From assembly GCA_049802235.1 (NCBI GenBank), contig JBARMB010000009.1, positions 1-16,886 of the forward strand: a stretch of DNA of 16,886 nt, in the 5' to 3' direction. Both the position numbers and the translations under genes were made by a program. This stretch comes from VBDM01 sp049802235 (lineage in GTDB: Bacteria; Pseudomonadota; Gammaproteobacteria; Burkholderiales; SG8-39). Under the pieces are notes generated by a model that was not told the DNA's origin, made no database searches, and saw only the letters and a list, made by a program, of their open reading frames with translations. Position 1 is the stretch's first letter; each line of letters opens with the position of its first letter. Below are positions 1 to 8,109 of the stretch, in pieces.

Positions 1-308
1 GCGATGGCGGCGAGCGTCGCGCCGGTCGGCGTCGGCTGGCCGGTCCAGTTGCGCCCGGCGGTGAAGAGGAAGCCGACGATGACGGCGAAGGCGTAGCCGA
101 AGATCATCTCGTGCGCGTGCCAGAGCGGGTCGGAGCCGTAGACCCAGTCGCCGAGCCAGCCGGAGAACCGCGCCGCCCAGATCGCGACCGAGAGCATGGC
201 GAACAGTCCGGCGAAGAGATAAAACGGCCGGAATCCGAGATTCCACAGCGCAAAACGCCGCGGCGTGCGGGCGGCGGATTCGGGTTCGGAGGGATTCGGC
301 GGGGTCAC
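1..308 (-). CDS. nnrS: NnrS family haem/copper membrane protein, N-terminal part (runs off the left edge)
   Basis: About 102 residues are visible, starting at a GTG (complement of 306-308); the rest lies beyond the window. After a short polar N-terminus comes ALWNLGFRPFYLFAGLFAML, the hallmark GFRPF entry into the first membrane helix. It is followed by LWHAHEMIFGYAFAVIVGFL, with the conserved HAHEM histidines, and FTAGRNWTGQ. This pattern is specific to the NnrS family: polytopic inner-membrane proteins linked to nitric oxide and nitrosative-stress tolerance and usually controlled by FNR/NNR-type regulators. No in-frame ATG lies in the open frame just upstream and no strong ribosome-binding site is seen, so the GTG start is the best but not a certain choice. 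It is divergent from ettA across 145 bp that carry a regulatory-site candidate. Confidence 0.9.
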   Translation of the reverse strand, partial: MTPPNPSEPESAARTPRRFALWNLGFRPFYLFAGLFAMLSVAIWAARFSGWLGDWVYGSDPLWHAHEMIFGYAFAVIVGFLFTAGRNWTGQPTPTGATLAAI

Positions 309-382
309 GGGAAATTCCGGCTGCCGGAAGTTCGCGCCGGCGCCAGGTGCGAACGATACCACCGCTGCGGCGGCAAGTGGCT

Positions 383-396
383 TCGATCCGCGTCAA
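383..396 (-). promoter_or_regulatory. Candidate FNR/NnrR-type box upstream of nnrS
   Basis: Read on the minus strand this is TTGAC-GCGG-ATCGA, which matches the TTGAT-N4-ATCAA dyad of FNR/DNR/NnrR regulators except at two half-site positions. A -10-like TATCGT (358 down to 353) follows after 24 nt. That is close to the 22 nt expected when the regulator sits at -41.5, and the start codon is about 80 bp from the box centre. nnrS genes are known members of such regulons. The match is imperfect, so this rests on the combination of sequence, spacing and target gene. Confidence 0.45.
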
Positions 397-453
397 ATTT
401 TTCCCGCAAGGGATGTGGCGTCGCGGTACAGTTCGCTCTTTCCGGAAATGCTC

Positions 454-2118
<1,665 letters not shown>

Positions 2119-2128
2119 CGCCGACAAA

Positions 2129-2168
2129 TCTGACTTGGGGGATTTGCAAGGGGGCATCGCCCCCTTGC
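2129..2168 (+). repeat. REP-like stem-loop with 14-nt head (copy A)
   Basis: The head TCTGACTTGGGGGA (2129-2142) is followed three bases later by a perfect 10-bp stem, GCAAGGGGGC/GCCCCCTTGC, with a 3-nt loop (2146-2168). The same head with one mismatch precedes a different stem-loop at 5449-5486. This suggests a dispersed repeat family. Copy A also separates the two 61-bp ettA repeats and could end ettA transcription, although no T-tract follows. Confidence 0.65.
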
Positions 2169-2178
2169 TCCGATCGGC

Positions 2179-2239
2179 ACAAGGTGAAGCGCCTGGGCGA
2201 GGAAGGCGCCAAGCCGAAGCGCATCCGCTACAAGCCGCT
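2179..2239 (+). repeat. 61-bp direct repeat, copy 2 (detached ettA 3' end)
   Basis: Perfect second copy of 2051-2111, followed by GCGGTAA, so it would end the protein in KPLR. It is out of frame with ettA. A 43-codon frame beginning at an ATG that overlaps the ettA stop (2114) reads through it to the TAA at 2244-2246, but nothing supports that frame as a real gene. The second copy, with its arginine ending, may be the ancestral gene end, displaced when the intervening segment arrived. Confidence 0.9.
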
Positions 2240-2309
2240 GCGGTAATCATGCAGGCGGTCTGACCGCCGAACGGCGTTATCACGAGCGTCAACCCGCTCG
2301 CCGACTCTT

Positions 2310-2317
2310 GCTATGAT
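2310..2317 (+). promoter_or_regulatory. Extended -10 promoter element before the phosphoesterase/kinase genes
   Basis: The sequence TTGCTATGAT (2308-2317) contains a TGnTATGAT extended -10 element, which fits a sigma-70 promoter with little need of a -35. No convincing -35 hexamer lies at the right distance. It sits 36 bp before the phosphoesterase start and would serve that gene and probably the kinase as well. Confidence 0.4.
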
Positions 2318-2352
2318 GGTTGCATGGATTCGGAAACGCCCCCGGAGCCCGA

Positions 2353-3093
2353 GTGATCATCGCGCTGTTTTCCGACATTCACAGCAACATCGAGGCGCTC
2401 AACGCCTGCCTCCGGCATGCGCGGGAGAGCGGCGCGGAACGGCGCGTCTTTCTCGGCGATCTGGTCGGCTACGGCGCCGATCCGCAGGGCGTCGTCGATG
2501 CGGTCTCGCGGCACGCGGCCGAAGGCGCCGTCGTCGTCAAGGGCAACCACGACGAAGCCGTAGAGCGCAGCGCCGGCTACATGAACGATTCGGCGCGCGA
2601 GGCGATCGACTGGACGCGCAAGGCGCTCGGCGACGAAGCCAGGGCTTTTCTGCGCGCGCTGCCGCTGTGCGTTCGGGAAGGTTCGATCTGCTTCGTGCAC
2701 GCTTCGGCCGCGTTCCCGCAGCGCTGGGATTACGTCGACAGCCCGTCGGCGGCGCAGAAGAGCGTCGAGGCGGCGCAGACCGCGTACACGTTTTCCGGGC
2801 ATGTCCACGACCAGGCGCTGTATTTCCAGAATGCCCAGGGGAAGATGAGCGAGTTCCGTCCGCAGCCGGGCAGCCCGGTGCCCGTGAGCAGCCACCGCCG
2901 CTGGCTCGCGCTGGTGGGCTCGGTGGGCCAGCCGCGCGACCACAATCCGGCCGCGGCCTACGCGCTGTTCGACTCCGGCAGCGAGAGGATCACGTTCCAC
3001 CGCGTTCCCTACGATCATCTCGCCGCGGCGCAGAAGATCCGCCAGGCGGGACTGCCCGCGGCGCTCGCCTATCGCGTCGAGCACGGCATCTGA
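2353..3093 (+). CDS. Metallophosphoesterase (calcineurin-like)
   Basis: 246 residues from a GTG at 2353, chosen because a GGAG ribosome-binding site lies five bases upstream and the family motif begins at once: MIIALFSDIHSN. A TTG at 2320 in the same frame is an alternative. The full metal-binding set is visible: D8 and H10 (SDIHSN), G35-D36 (LGDLVGYG), GNHDE at 64-68, H116 (CFVHAS) and GHVHD at 149-153. The family hydrolyses phosphomonoesters or phosphodiesters with two metal ions in the cytosol; bacterial members include protein phosphatases and cyclic-nucleotide phosphodiesterases. The kinase/UspA fusion starts 12 bp downstream, so dephosphorylation of that kinase or its targets is a reasonable inference. 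The sequence does not prove the substrate. Confidence 0.9.
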   Translation: MIIALFSDIHSNIEALNACLRHARESGAERRVFLGDLVGYGADPQGVVDAVSRHAAEGAVVVKGNHDEAVERSAGYMNDSAREAIDWTRKALGDEARAFLRALPLCVREGSICFVHASAAFPQRWDYVDSPSAAQKSVEAAQTAYTFSGHVHDQALYFQNAQGKMSEFRPQPGSPVPVSSHRRWLALVGSVGQPRDHNPAAAYALFDSGSERITFHRVPYDHLAAAQKIRQAGLPAALAYRVEHGI

Positions 3094-3105
3094 CCCGGCG
3101 CTGCG

Positions 3106-4506
3106 ATGATCGAGCGACTGACCCCCGGCGCCGAGCTCGACGGTTTTCGTCTTGGCGAGCGCATTCACTCCGGCGCCATGGGCCATATCTACCGCGTCAG
3201 CGGACCGGATGCGGGATTCCCGGCGATCATGAAGGTGCCGCGCGTCGGGCCAAGCCAGCCGAGCGAAGGCCTGATCAGCTTCGAGACCGAATCGATGATC
3301 CTGCCGGCGCTCTCCGGGCCGCACGTGCCGCGCTTCGTCGCCGCCGGGGATCTGGCGAAAGTTCCGTACCTCGTCATCGAATGGATCGAAGGCGAGAGCC
3401 TGGAGCAGGTGCTCGGGCGCGGTGCGCTTGCGGCCGTGGAGGTGGCGCGCATCGGCGCCGCGATTGCCGACGCCTTGCACAGCCTGCACCTGCAGGACGC
3501 CGTGCATCTCGACCTCAAGCCGGAAAACGTGATTCTCAGGCCGAATGGCCAGGCGGCGCTGATCGATTTCGGATTTGCATACCACGCGCATTACCCCGAC
3601 CTGCTCGCCGAAGAACAGCGCTTCGCGGCGGGATCGGCGCCGTACATCTCGCCCGAGCAGGTGCGCGGCGCGCGCTCGGATCCGCGCAGCGACATTTTTG
3701 CGCTCGGCGTCGTGCTCTACGAGCTGGCGACGGGCAAGCTGCCCTTCGGCGCGCCGCAGACCACGGCCGGACTGCGCGACCGGCTGTGGCTCGACCCGGT
3801 TCCGCCATCGGTGCGCTCGGCGGACGTGCCGGCGTGGCTGCAGGAGATCGTCCTGCGTTGCATTGAACCGCACGCCGGCGACCGCTACCAGTCGGCGGCG
3901 CACGTCGCGTTCGATCTGCGCCATCCGGATCAGGTGGCGCTCACCGCGCGCGCGCGCAAGTCGCGCCAGGCGGGATTCCTGGCGCAGGTGCGGAACTGGT
4001 GGAACGCCCGCGGCGAGCGGCCGGTTTCCCGCCGCATGCCGAAAGCACTGGTGGGCGCCGCGCCGGTCATCATGGCGGCGGTGGACACGACGCACCCGGA
4101 CGACCCGCGCCAGCCGGCGCTGCAACGGGTCACGGCGCAGGCGCTGTCGCTCTCCGCGGAGGTCCGTCTGGTGTGCGTGTCGGTGATCCGCAGCGGGCCC
4201 ATGATGGAAGGCGCGAGCGTCGCCGAGAGCGCATCGGGCGCCCACCTCGATCATCTCGTGCGGCTGCGCCACTGGGTCGAGCCGCTGCGCCTGCCGGTGC
4301 AGCGGTTGTCGCTGCACGTAATCGAGTCCCTCAGTCCCGCCGACGCGCTGCTCGAGTTCGCACGCCGCAACAACGTGGACCTGATCCTGCTCGGCGCACC
4401 GGGGCCGGAGGAGCGCGCGCTGGCGTGGTGGCGCTCGGTCGCCTCGAGCGTCACCGCGAACGCGCACTGCAGCGTTCAGGTGGTGCGCGTTCCCGGGCGC
4501 GAATAG
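3106..4506 (+). CDS. Bifunctional Ser/Thr protein kinase with C-terminal universal stress protein domain
   Basis: 466 residues. The N-terminal kinase domain (about 14-265) has a Gly-loop variant HSGAMGHIY (21-29), Lys43 in the AIMKVP strand, an alpha-C Glu near 60-62, the catalytic loop HLDLKPEN (134-141), DFG at 154-156, SPE at 182-184 and SDIFALGVVLYEL from 195. The usual HRD arginine is Leu, making this a non-RD kinase. A basic linker (about 268-300) leads to a UspA-like domain (about 310-463) with NNVDLILLGAPG and a closing CSVQVVRVP strand. The GxxG nucleotide motif of Usp proteins is only partly kept. No membrane helix or extracellular sensor is seen, so it is cytosolic. It lies 12 bp after the phosphoesterase, and the two look co-transcribed. 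The signal and substrates are unknown. Confidence 0.93.
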   Translation: MIERLTPGAELDGFRLGERIHSGAMGHIYRVSGPDAGFPAIMKVPRVGPSQPSEGLISFETESMILPALSGPHVPRFVAAGDLAKVPYLVIEWIEGESLEQVLGRGALAAVEVARIGAAIADALHSLHLQDAVHLDLKPENVILRPNGQAALIDFGFAYHAHYPDLLAEEQRFAAGSAPYISPEQVRGARSDPRSDIFALGVVLYELATGKLPFGAPQTTAGLRDRLWLDPVPPSVRSADVPAWLQEIVLRCIEPHAGDRYQSAAHVAFDLRHPDQVALTARARKSRQAGFLAQVRNWWNARGERPVSRRMPKALVGAAPVIMAAVDTTHPDDPRQPALQRVTAQALSLSAEVRLVCVSVIRSGPMMEGASVAESASGAHLDHLVRLRHWVEPLRLPVQRLSLHVIESLSPADALLEFARRNNVDLILLGAPGPEERALAWWRSVASSVTANAHCSVQVVRVPGRE

Positions 4507-4534
4507 GCCGGGCCGGAACTTCCGGGACAGTCGA

Positions 4535-5401
4535 TTGAGCCAGTCCGCAGCCATGGCAGTCACCGCGGCAGCGTTGTTCGGCGCCGCGGTGGTGATCGCC
4601 AAACTGGGTTTTCGCCACATTCCCGCCACCCTGGGCGCATCCCTCAGCATCCCTTCGACGGCGGTGATGTTATGGTGCCTGGCGCCTTTTTTTCTCGAGC
4701 CTGCGAGCGCCAATGCGGCCGCCACGGGGGTATTCGCGCTCGTCGGGCTGGTGTTTCCCGCGGCGGTGACGCTGCTCGTATTCAATGCGACCGACCGCAT
4801 GGGACCGACCATTTCCAATTCTGTTTCTTCGACGGCGCCGATGTTCGCGATCCTCGCCGCGGTCATTTTTCTCGGGGAATCGCTCACGCCCGGCAGACTC
4901 GCCGGCGCCATCGGCATCGTCCTCGGGATCATCGCGCTGTCCTGGGACGAAAAGTCCCGGCCGCGCGAGTGGCCCGTGCGGATGCTGCTTCTGCCGCTGT
5001 CGGCCGCGGTGATCCGCGGCGGCGCGTTGGCGCTGACGAAGTTCGGCCTGGACCTCTGGCACAGTCCGTTCGCCGCCGGCCTGATCGGCTACACGGTGTC
5101 GGCGGCCGTGGTGCTGGGCGCGACCCGCTTTTCCGCGGCGGGCAGGGCGCCGGTCGCGTATTCGAAGGCGCTGCCCTGGTTCGCGGCCGTCGGTCTCCTG
5201 AACGGCGCGGCCGTGCTGCTTACGTATGCTGCGCTGGGCAAGGGCGATGTCGGCATCGTCTCGCCGATCGTGGCGACGTCGCCGCTGTTTACGCTGGCGT
5301 CGAGCACGCTCTTTTTCAGGCAGGAGAAGCTGACCGCGCGGCTGGCGATTGGGGCCGGCGTTACGGTTGCCGGCGTCGTGCTCCTGATCACCGCCGGCTG
5401 A
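4535..5401 (+). CDS. DMT superfamily transporter, two EamA domains
   Basis: 288 residues, almost entirely hydrophobic, with about ten predicted membrane helices in two homologous halves (EamA repeats, roughly 5-136 and 150-287). The pattern is typical of drug/metabolite transporters: ATDRMGPTISNSVSSTAPMF ends a helix of the first half, with GKGDVGIVSPIVATSPLFT at the same place in the second half, each followed by an FLGE- or FFRQEK-type turn. It is an inner-membrane protein, and the substrate cannot be read from the sequence. The TTG at 4535 is preceded by GGGA at about 8 nt; the ATG at 4553, six codons later, is the alternative start. It lies 28 bp after the kinase gene, so it may be co-transcribed. 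A stem-loop downstream may end the unit. Confidence 0.88.
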   Translation: MSQSAAMAVTAAALFGAAVVIAKLGFRHIPATLGASLSIPSTAVMLWCLAPFFLEPASANAAATGVFALVGLVFPAAVTLLVFNATDRMGPTISNSVSSTAPMFAILAAVIFLGESLTPGRLAGAIGIVLGIIALSWDEKSRPREWPVRMLLLPLSAAVIRGGALALTKFGLDLWHSPFAAGLIGYTVSAAVVLGATRFSAAGRAPVAYSKALPWFAAVGLLNGAAVLLTYAALGKGDVGIVSPIVATSPLFTLASSTLFFRQEKLTARLAIGAGVTVAGVVLLITAG

Positions 5402-5448
5402 GAAGCGCGCAGACTCTAAGGGGCCGTTTCAGAATTACCGAAATGGCT

Positions 5449-5490
5449 TCTGACTTCGGGGAGCATGAGGGGATGTGTCCCCTCATTTTG
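5449..5490 (+). terminator. Stem-loop with T-run after the DMT transporter (REP-like copy B)
   Basis: The head TCTGACTTCGGGGA (5449-5462) matches copy A at 13 of 14 positions. It is followed by a perfect 9-bp stem, ATGAGGGGA/TCCCCTCAT, with loop TGTG (5465-5486), and then TTTG. The shape could act as a Rho-independent terminator for the upstream gene. The shared head points to a dispersed repeat used, or landed, as a terminator. Confidence 0.6.
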
Positions 5491-5626
5491 TAACCGGTTC
5501 TAAGACAGGCTCGCGCGCCGTCGCAGTCCCGCGTCGCGGGCGATGTGCCCGGCGAGCCCGACCTGCGCACCCGCTGACTTTGCCGGCGCCGCCCTGCGCG
5601 CCCCGAATCGTTGCCTTCGTTGCGGT

Positions 5627-5640
5627 TTGATCTGCGTCAA
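5627..5640 (+). promoter_or_regulatory. FNR/DNR-type box upstream of the dehydrogenase operon
   Basis: TTGAT-CTGC-GTCAA is a dyad matching the FNR/ANR/DNR consensus at nine of ten half-site positions and equals the DNR form TTGAT-N4-GTCAA. A weak -10-like TAGGGT (5662-5667) follows after 21 nt, the spacing of an activator centred near -41. The transcript would begin near 5674, within the palindrome GTCAATTGAC (5669-5678). The first start codon lies at 5724. The rest of 5491-5626 shows no gene or clear signal. Confidence 0.55.
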
Positions 5641-5723
5641 ACCCTTCGCGCGCCGGAGGCGTAGGGTCGTCAATTGACTCATGGCGCCATCGTCATGAGC
5701 CGTCAAGAAAGAAGGAGACAATC

Positions 5724-6731
5724 ATGATTCCAACACCGGCGCATTTGCGTTGGATGTACGAGAAGATGGTGCTGATACGGGAGTACGAGGAGACCATGGC
5801 GAAGGTCTATCTCGAAGGCAAACTCCCGCCGAACATCCAGAAGGGCCTCGCGTTCGACATCGGGTCCGGCCCCGTTCCGGGCGAGATGCACCTTTCGGCG
5901 GGCCAGGAGCCCGTCGCGGCCGGAGTGTGCGTGCACCTGACGCCGGAGGATTCCGTGGTCGGCACGCACCGCGCACATCACTTCGCCATCGCCAAGGACG
6001 TCCCGCTCGATCGCATGACCGCGGAGATCTTCGGCAAGGCGACCGGCCTCGGCCGCGGCAAGGGCGGCCACATGCACCTGTTCGATGGCGGGCACAAGTT
6101 CGGCTGCAGCGGCATCGTCGGCGCAAGCATGCCGCAGGCCTGCGGTTTCGCGCTTGCGGCAAAGAAGCTCGGCAAGGACTGGGTCTCGGTGGCGTTCTTC
6201 GGCGAAGGCGCCGCCAACCAGGGCTCGTTCCACGAGTCGCTCAACCTGGCGGCGCTGTGGAAGCTGCCGGTGGTGTTCGTGTGCGAGGACAACAAGTGGG
6301 CGATCTCCGTCGAGAAAAGCGTGGCCACGGCGGTGCGCAGAAACAGCGAGCGCGCGGCGGCCTACGGCATTCCCGGCGTGCCGGTCGACACCAACGACGC
6401 GGTCGCGGTGTACGCCGCCGCCGGCGAAGCAGTGGCGCGCGCGCGCCGCGGCGAGGGACCGACGCTGATCGAGGTCAAGACCGACCGCTACCTGGGCCAC
6501 TTCCAGGGCGATGCGGAGGCGTATCGCCCGAAGGACGAGGTCAAGGAGCTGCGCCAGCACGATCCGATTCCGGCGCTCGCCGCCGTGATGAAGCAGCGCG
6601 GCGTGGCCAACGATGCGGAGATCGAACGCGTGCGCGCCGCGGCGAAGAGCAAGGTCGAGGCCGCCTTCGACTTCGCGCGCAAGAGCCCGTACCCCGCGCC
6701 CGCGGAAGCGCTCGAGCACGTGTTCGCCTGA
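5724..6731 (+). CDS. Thiamine-diphosphate-dependent 2-oxoacid/acetoin dehydrogenase E1, alpha subunit
   Basis: 335 residues, typical for a separate E1-alpha chain. The ATG is preceded by a strong GAAGGAG site. Family landmarks are THRAHHFAIAKDV (81-93), RGKGGHMHLFD (111-121) and the ThDP/Mg motif running from GEGAANQG (160-167) to CEDNKWAIS, with the final DN at 189-190; the first motif residue set is GEG rather than GDG. Residues 34-56 contain an added stretch, PPNIQKGLAFDIGSGPVPGE, before the usual HLSAGQEPVAAGV. With E1-beta it should form a cytosolic alpha2-beta2 enzyme that decarboxylates a 2-oxoacid, or cleaves acetoin, and passes the acyl group to lipoyl-lysine. AcoA or PdhA-like roles cannot be told apart by eye. 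It is first of four operon genes, behind an FNR-type box. Confidence 0.92.
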   Translation: MIPTPAHLRWMYEKMVLIREYEETMAKVYLEGKLPPNIQKGLAFDIGSGPVPGEMHLSAGQEPVAAGVCVHLTPEDSVVGTHRAHHFAIAKDVPLDRMTAEIFGKATGLGRGKGGHMHLFDGGHKFGCSGIVGASMPQACGFALAAKKLGKDWVSVAFFGEGAANQGSFHESLNLAALWKLPVVFVCEDNKWAISVEKSVATAVRRNSERAAAYGIPGVPVDTNDAVAVYAAAGEAVARARRGEGPTLIEVKTDRYLGHFQGDAEAYRPKDEVKELRQHDPIPALAAVMKQRGVANDAEIERVRAAAKSKVEAAFDFARKSPYPAPAEALEHVFA

Positions 6732-6764
6732 GCGCCTTCACAACCAACCCGCAGGAGACAAATC

Positions 6765-7829
6765 ATGACTGCTGCCATTGCAACCGCGCAAGCGAAACCC
6801 GAAGCCGTCGCGAACTCGCGGCGTCTCACCATGGCCCAGGCGATGGCCGAGGCGATCGGCTCCGAGATGGAGCGCGACCCGAAGGTATTCGTAATGGGCG
6901 AGGACATCGGCAAGTACGGCGGAATTTTCAGCGCCACTTCCGGGCTGCTCGACCGCTTCGGCAAGGAGCGGATCATGGATACCCCGATTTCGGAGACCGC
7001 GTTCCTCGGCGCTGCGCTCGGCGCGGCGGCCGAAGGCATGCGCCCGATCGCCGAGCTGATGTTCGTGGATTTTTTCGGCGTGTGCATGGACCAGATCTAC
7101 AACCACATCGCCAAGAACATCTACATGTCCGGCGGGTCGATGCGCCTGCCGGTGGTGATCACGACCGCGATCGGCGGCGGCTACGGCGACGCCGCGCAGC
7201 ACTCGCAATGCCTGTACGGCGTGTTCGCGCATGTTCCCGGCCTGAAGGTCGTGGTGCCGTCGAATGCCTATGACGCCAAGGGGCTGATGATCTCGGCGAT
7301 CCGCGACGACAGCCCGGTGATGTACTTCTTCCACAAGGGCATCATGGGCCTGCCGTGGATGGCCTACTTCGAGGGCAGCACTGCCGAGGTTCCGGCCGAG
7401 TCGTACACCATTCCCTTCGGCAAGGCGCGGGTGGCGCGCGCCGGCACCGACCTCACCATCGTGACCATCAGCCAGATGGTGCAGAAGGCGCTGCTTGCGG
7501 CCGCCGCCTTGCAGCGCGAGGGCGTGAGCGCCGAAGTGATCGATCTGCGCACGCTGGTTCCGCTCGACATCGAAACGGTGCTGGCATCGGTGAAGAAGAC
7601 CGGCCGGCTGCTGGTCGCCGACGAGGACTACCTCAACTTCGGCCTCACCGGCGAGATTGCGGCGCTGGTCGCCGAGCGCCTCGACGTCATCCGGCTCAAG
7701 GCGCCGGTCAGGCGCCTCGGCGTTCCCGGCGTGCCGATTCCCTACAGCCGCCCGCTCGAGCAGCATGTCATCCCGCAAGTCGACTCCATCGCCGCCGCGG
7801 GCCGGCAACTGATGGCCGCCAGGCTCTAG
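6765..7829 (+). CDS. Thiamine-diphosphate-dependent 2-oxoacid/acetoin dehydrogenase E1, beta subunit
   Basis: 354 residues from an ATG with an AGGAG site, 33 bp after E1-alpha. About 25 extra N-terminal residues precede the usual start RRLTMAQAMAEAIGSEM. Beta-subunit landmarks are GEDIGKYGGIFSATSGLL, DTPISETAFLGAALGAA (conserved Glu near ThDP), AELMFVDFFGVCMDQIYNH, the GGGYGDAAQHSQ loop and VVPSNAYDAKGLM. A C-terminal transketolase-type domain follows (VTISQMVQKAL to VIDLRTLVPLDIETV). The length fits AcoB/PdhB. It completes the E1 active site with the alpha chain. No E2 or E3 gene follows; a lone lipoyl domain does. Confidence 0.93.
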   Translation: MTAAIATAQAKPEAVANSRRLTMAQAMAEAIGSEMERDPKVFVMGEDIGKYGGIFSATSGLLDRFGKERIMDTPISETAFLGAALGAAAEGMRPIAELMFVDFFGVCMDQIYNHIAKNIYMSGGSMRLPVVITTAIGGGYGDAAQHSQCLYGVFAHVPGLKVVVPSNAYDAKGLMISAIRDDSPVMYFFHKGIMGLPWMAYFEGSTAEVPAESYTIPFGKARVARAGTDLTIVTISQMVQKALLAAAALQREGVSAEVIDLRTLVPLDIETVLASVKKTGRLLVADEDYLNFGLTGEIAALVAERLDVIRLKAPVRRLGVPGVPIPYSRPLEQHVIPQVDSIAAAGRQLMAARL

Positions 7830-7841
7830 CAGGGAGCGGCG

Positions 7842-8093
7842 ATGCTGGGCATCCGCCTGCCCGAGGAGATGTGGAAGGACGTCGAGCCCGGCACCGAGGC
7901 GCTGGTGGACAAGTGGCTGGTGGGCGAAGGCGACATGGTGCGCGCCGGGCAGCCGGTTGCGAACGTGGTGCTGGTCAAGACGGCGCTCGAGGTGGCGGCG
8001 CCCGCGGACGGGCGTATCGCGAAAATCCTCGTGCCCGCGGAGGGCACGTTCGCGCGCGACCGCGACCTCGCTCTGCTCGAGACGCTCGGCTGA
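7842..8093 (+). CDS. Free-standing lipoyl (biotinyl/lipoyl-attachment) domain protein
   Basis: 83 residues, a single lipoyl domain with no peripheral-subunit-binding or acyltransferase region. The ATG follows a GGGAG site and lies 12 bp after E1-beta. The fold landmarks are visible: LVDKWLVGEGDMVRAGQPVA, then the attachment hairpin VLVKTALEVAAPADGRI with Lys46 as the predicted modified residue, and EGTFARDRDLALLETLG. The residue before the lysine is Val, as in glycine-cleavage H protein (SVKA), rather than the Asp of classical E2 (TDKA). It probably carries the acyl group made by the adjacent E1, and the gene for its probable lipoylating enzyme follows 16 bp later. A biotin carrier is unlikely, because the MKM motif is absent. 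Confidence 0.88.
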   Translation: MLGIRLPEEMWKDVEPGTEALVDKWLVGEGDMVRAGQPVANVVLVKTALEVAAPADGRIAKILVPAEGTFARDRDLALLETLG

Positions 8094-8109
8094 GCGCCCG
8101 GAGCCCGGC

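Noticed and set aside
265..453. Open frame extending ettA upstream by 63 codons
   Set aside because: EttA proteins begin MAQYVYT-, which starts exactly at 454; the upstream codons match no family sequence and overlap the nnrS promoter region.
2254..2268. GGCGGT-CTG-ACCGCC hairpin as a terminator
   Set aside because: The stem is only 6 bp and no T-run follows; at most it is a minor structure.
2311..4932. 873-codon open frame on the minus strand
   Set aside because: It is antisense to the phosphoesterase, kinase and transporter genes, is rich in Arg/His/Ala without any recognisable domain, and arises from high-GC third-position bias.
5500..5721. 73-codon minus-strand frame in the gap before the dehydrogenase operon
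   Set aside because: No recognisable motif, no ribosome-binding site, and it covers the FNR-type box and promoter.
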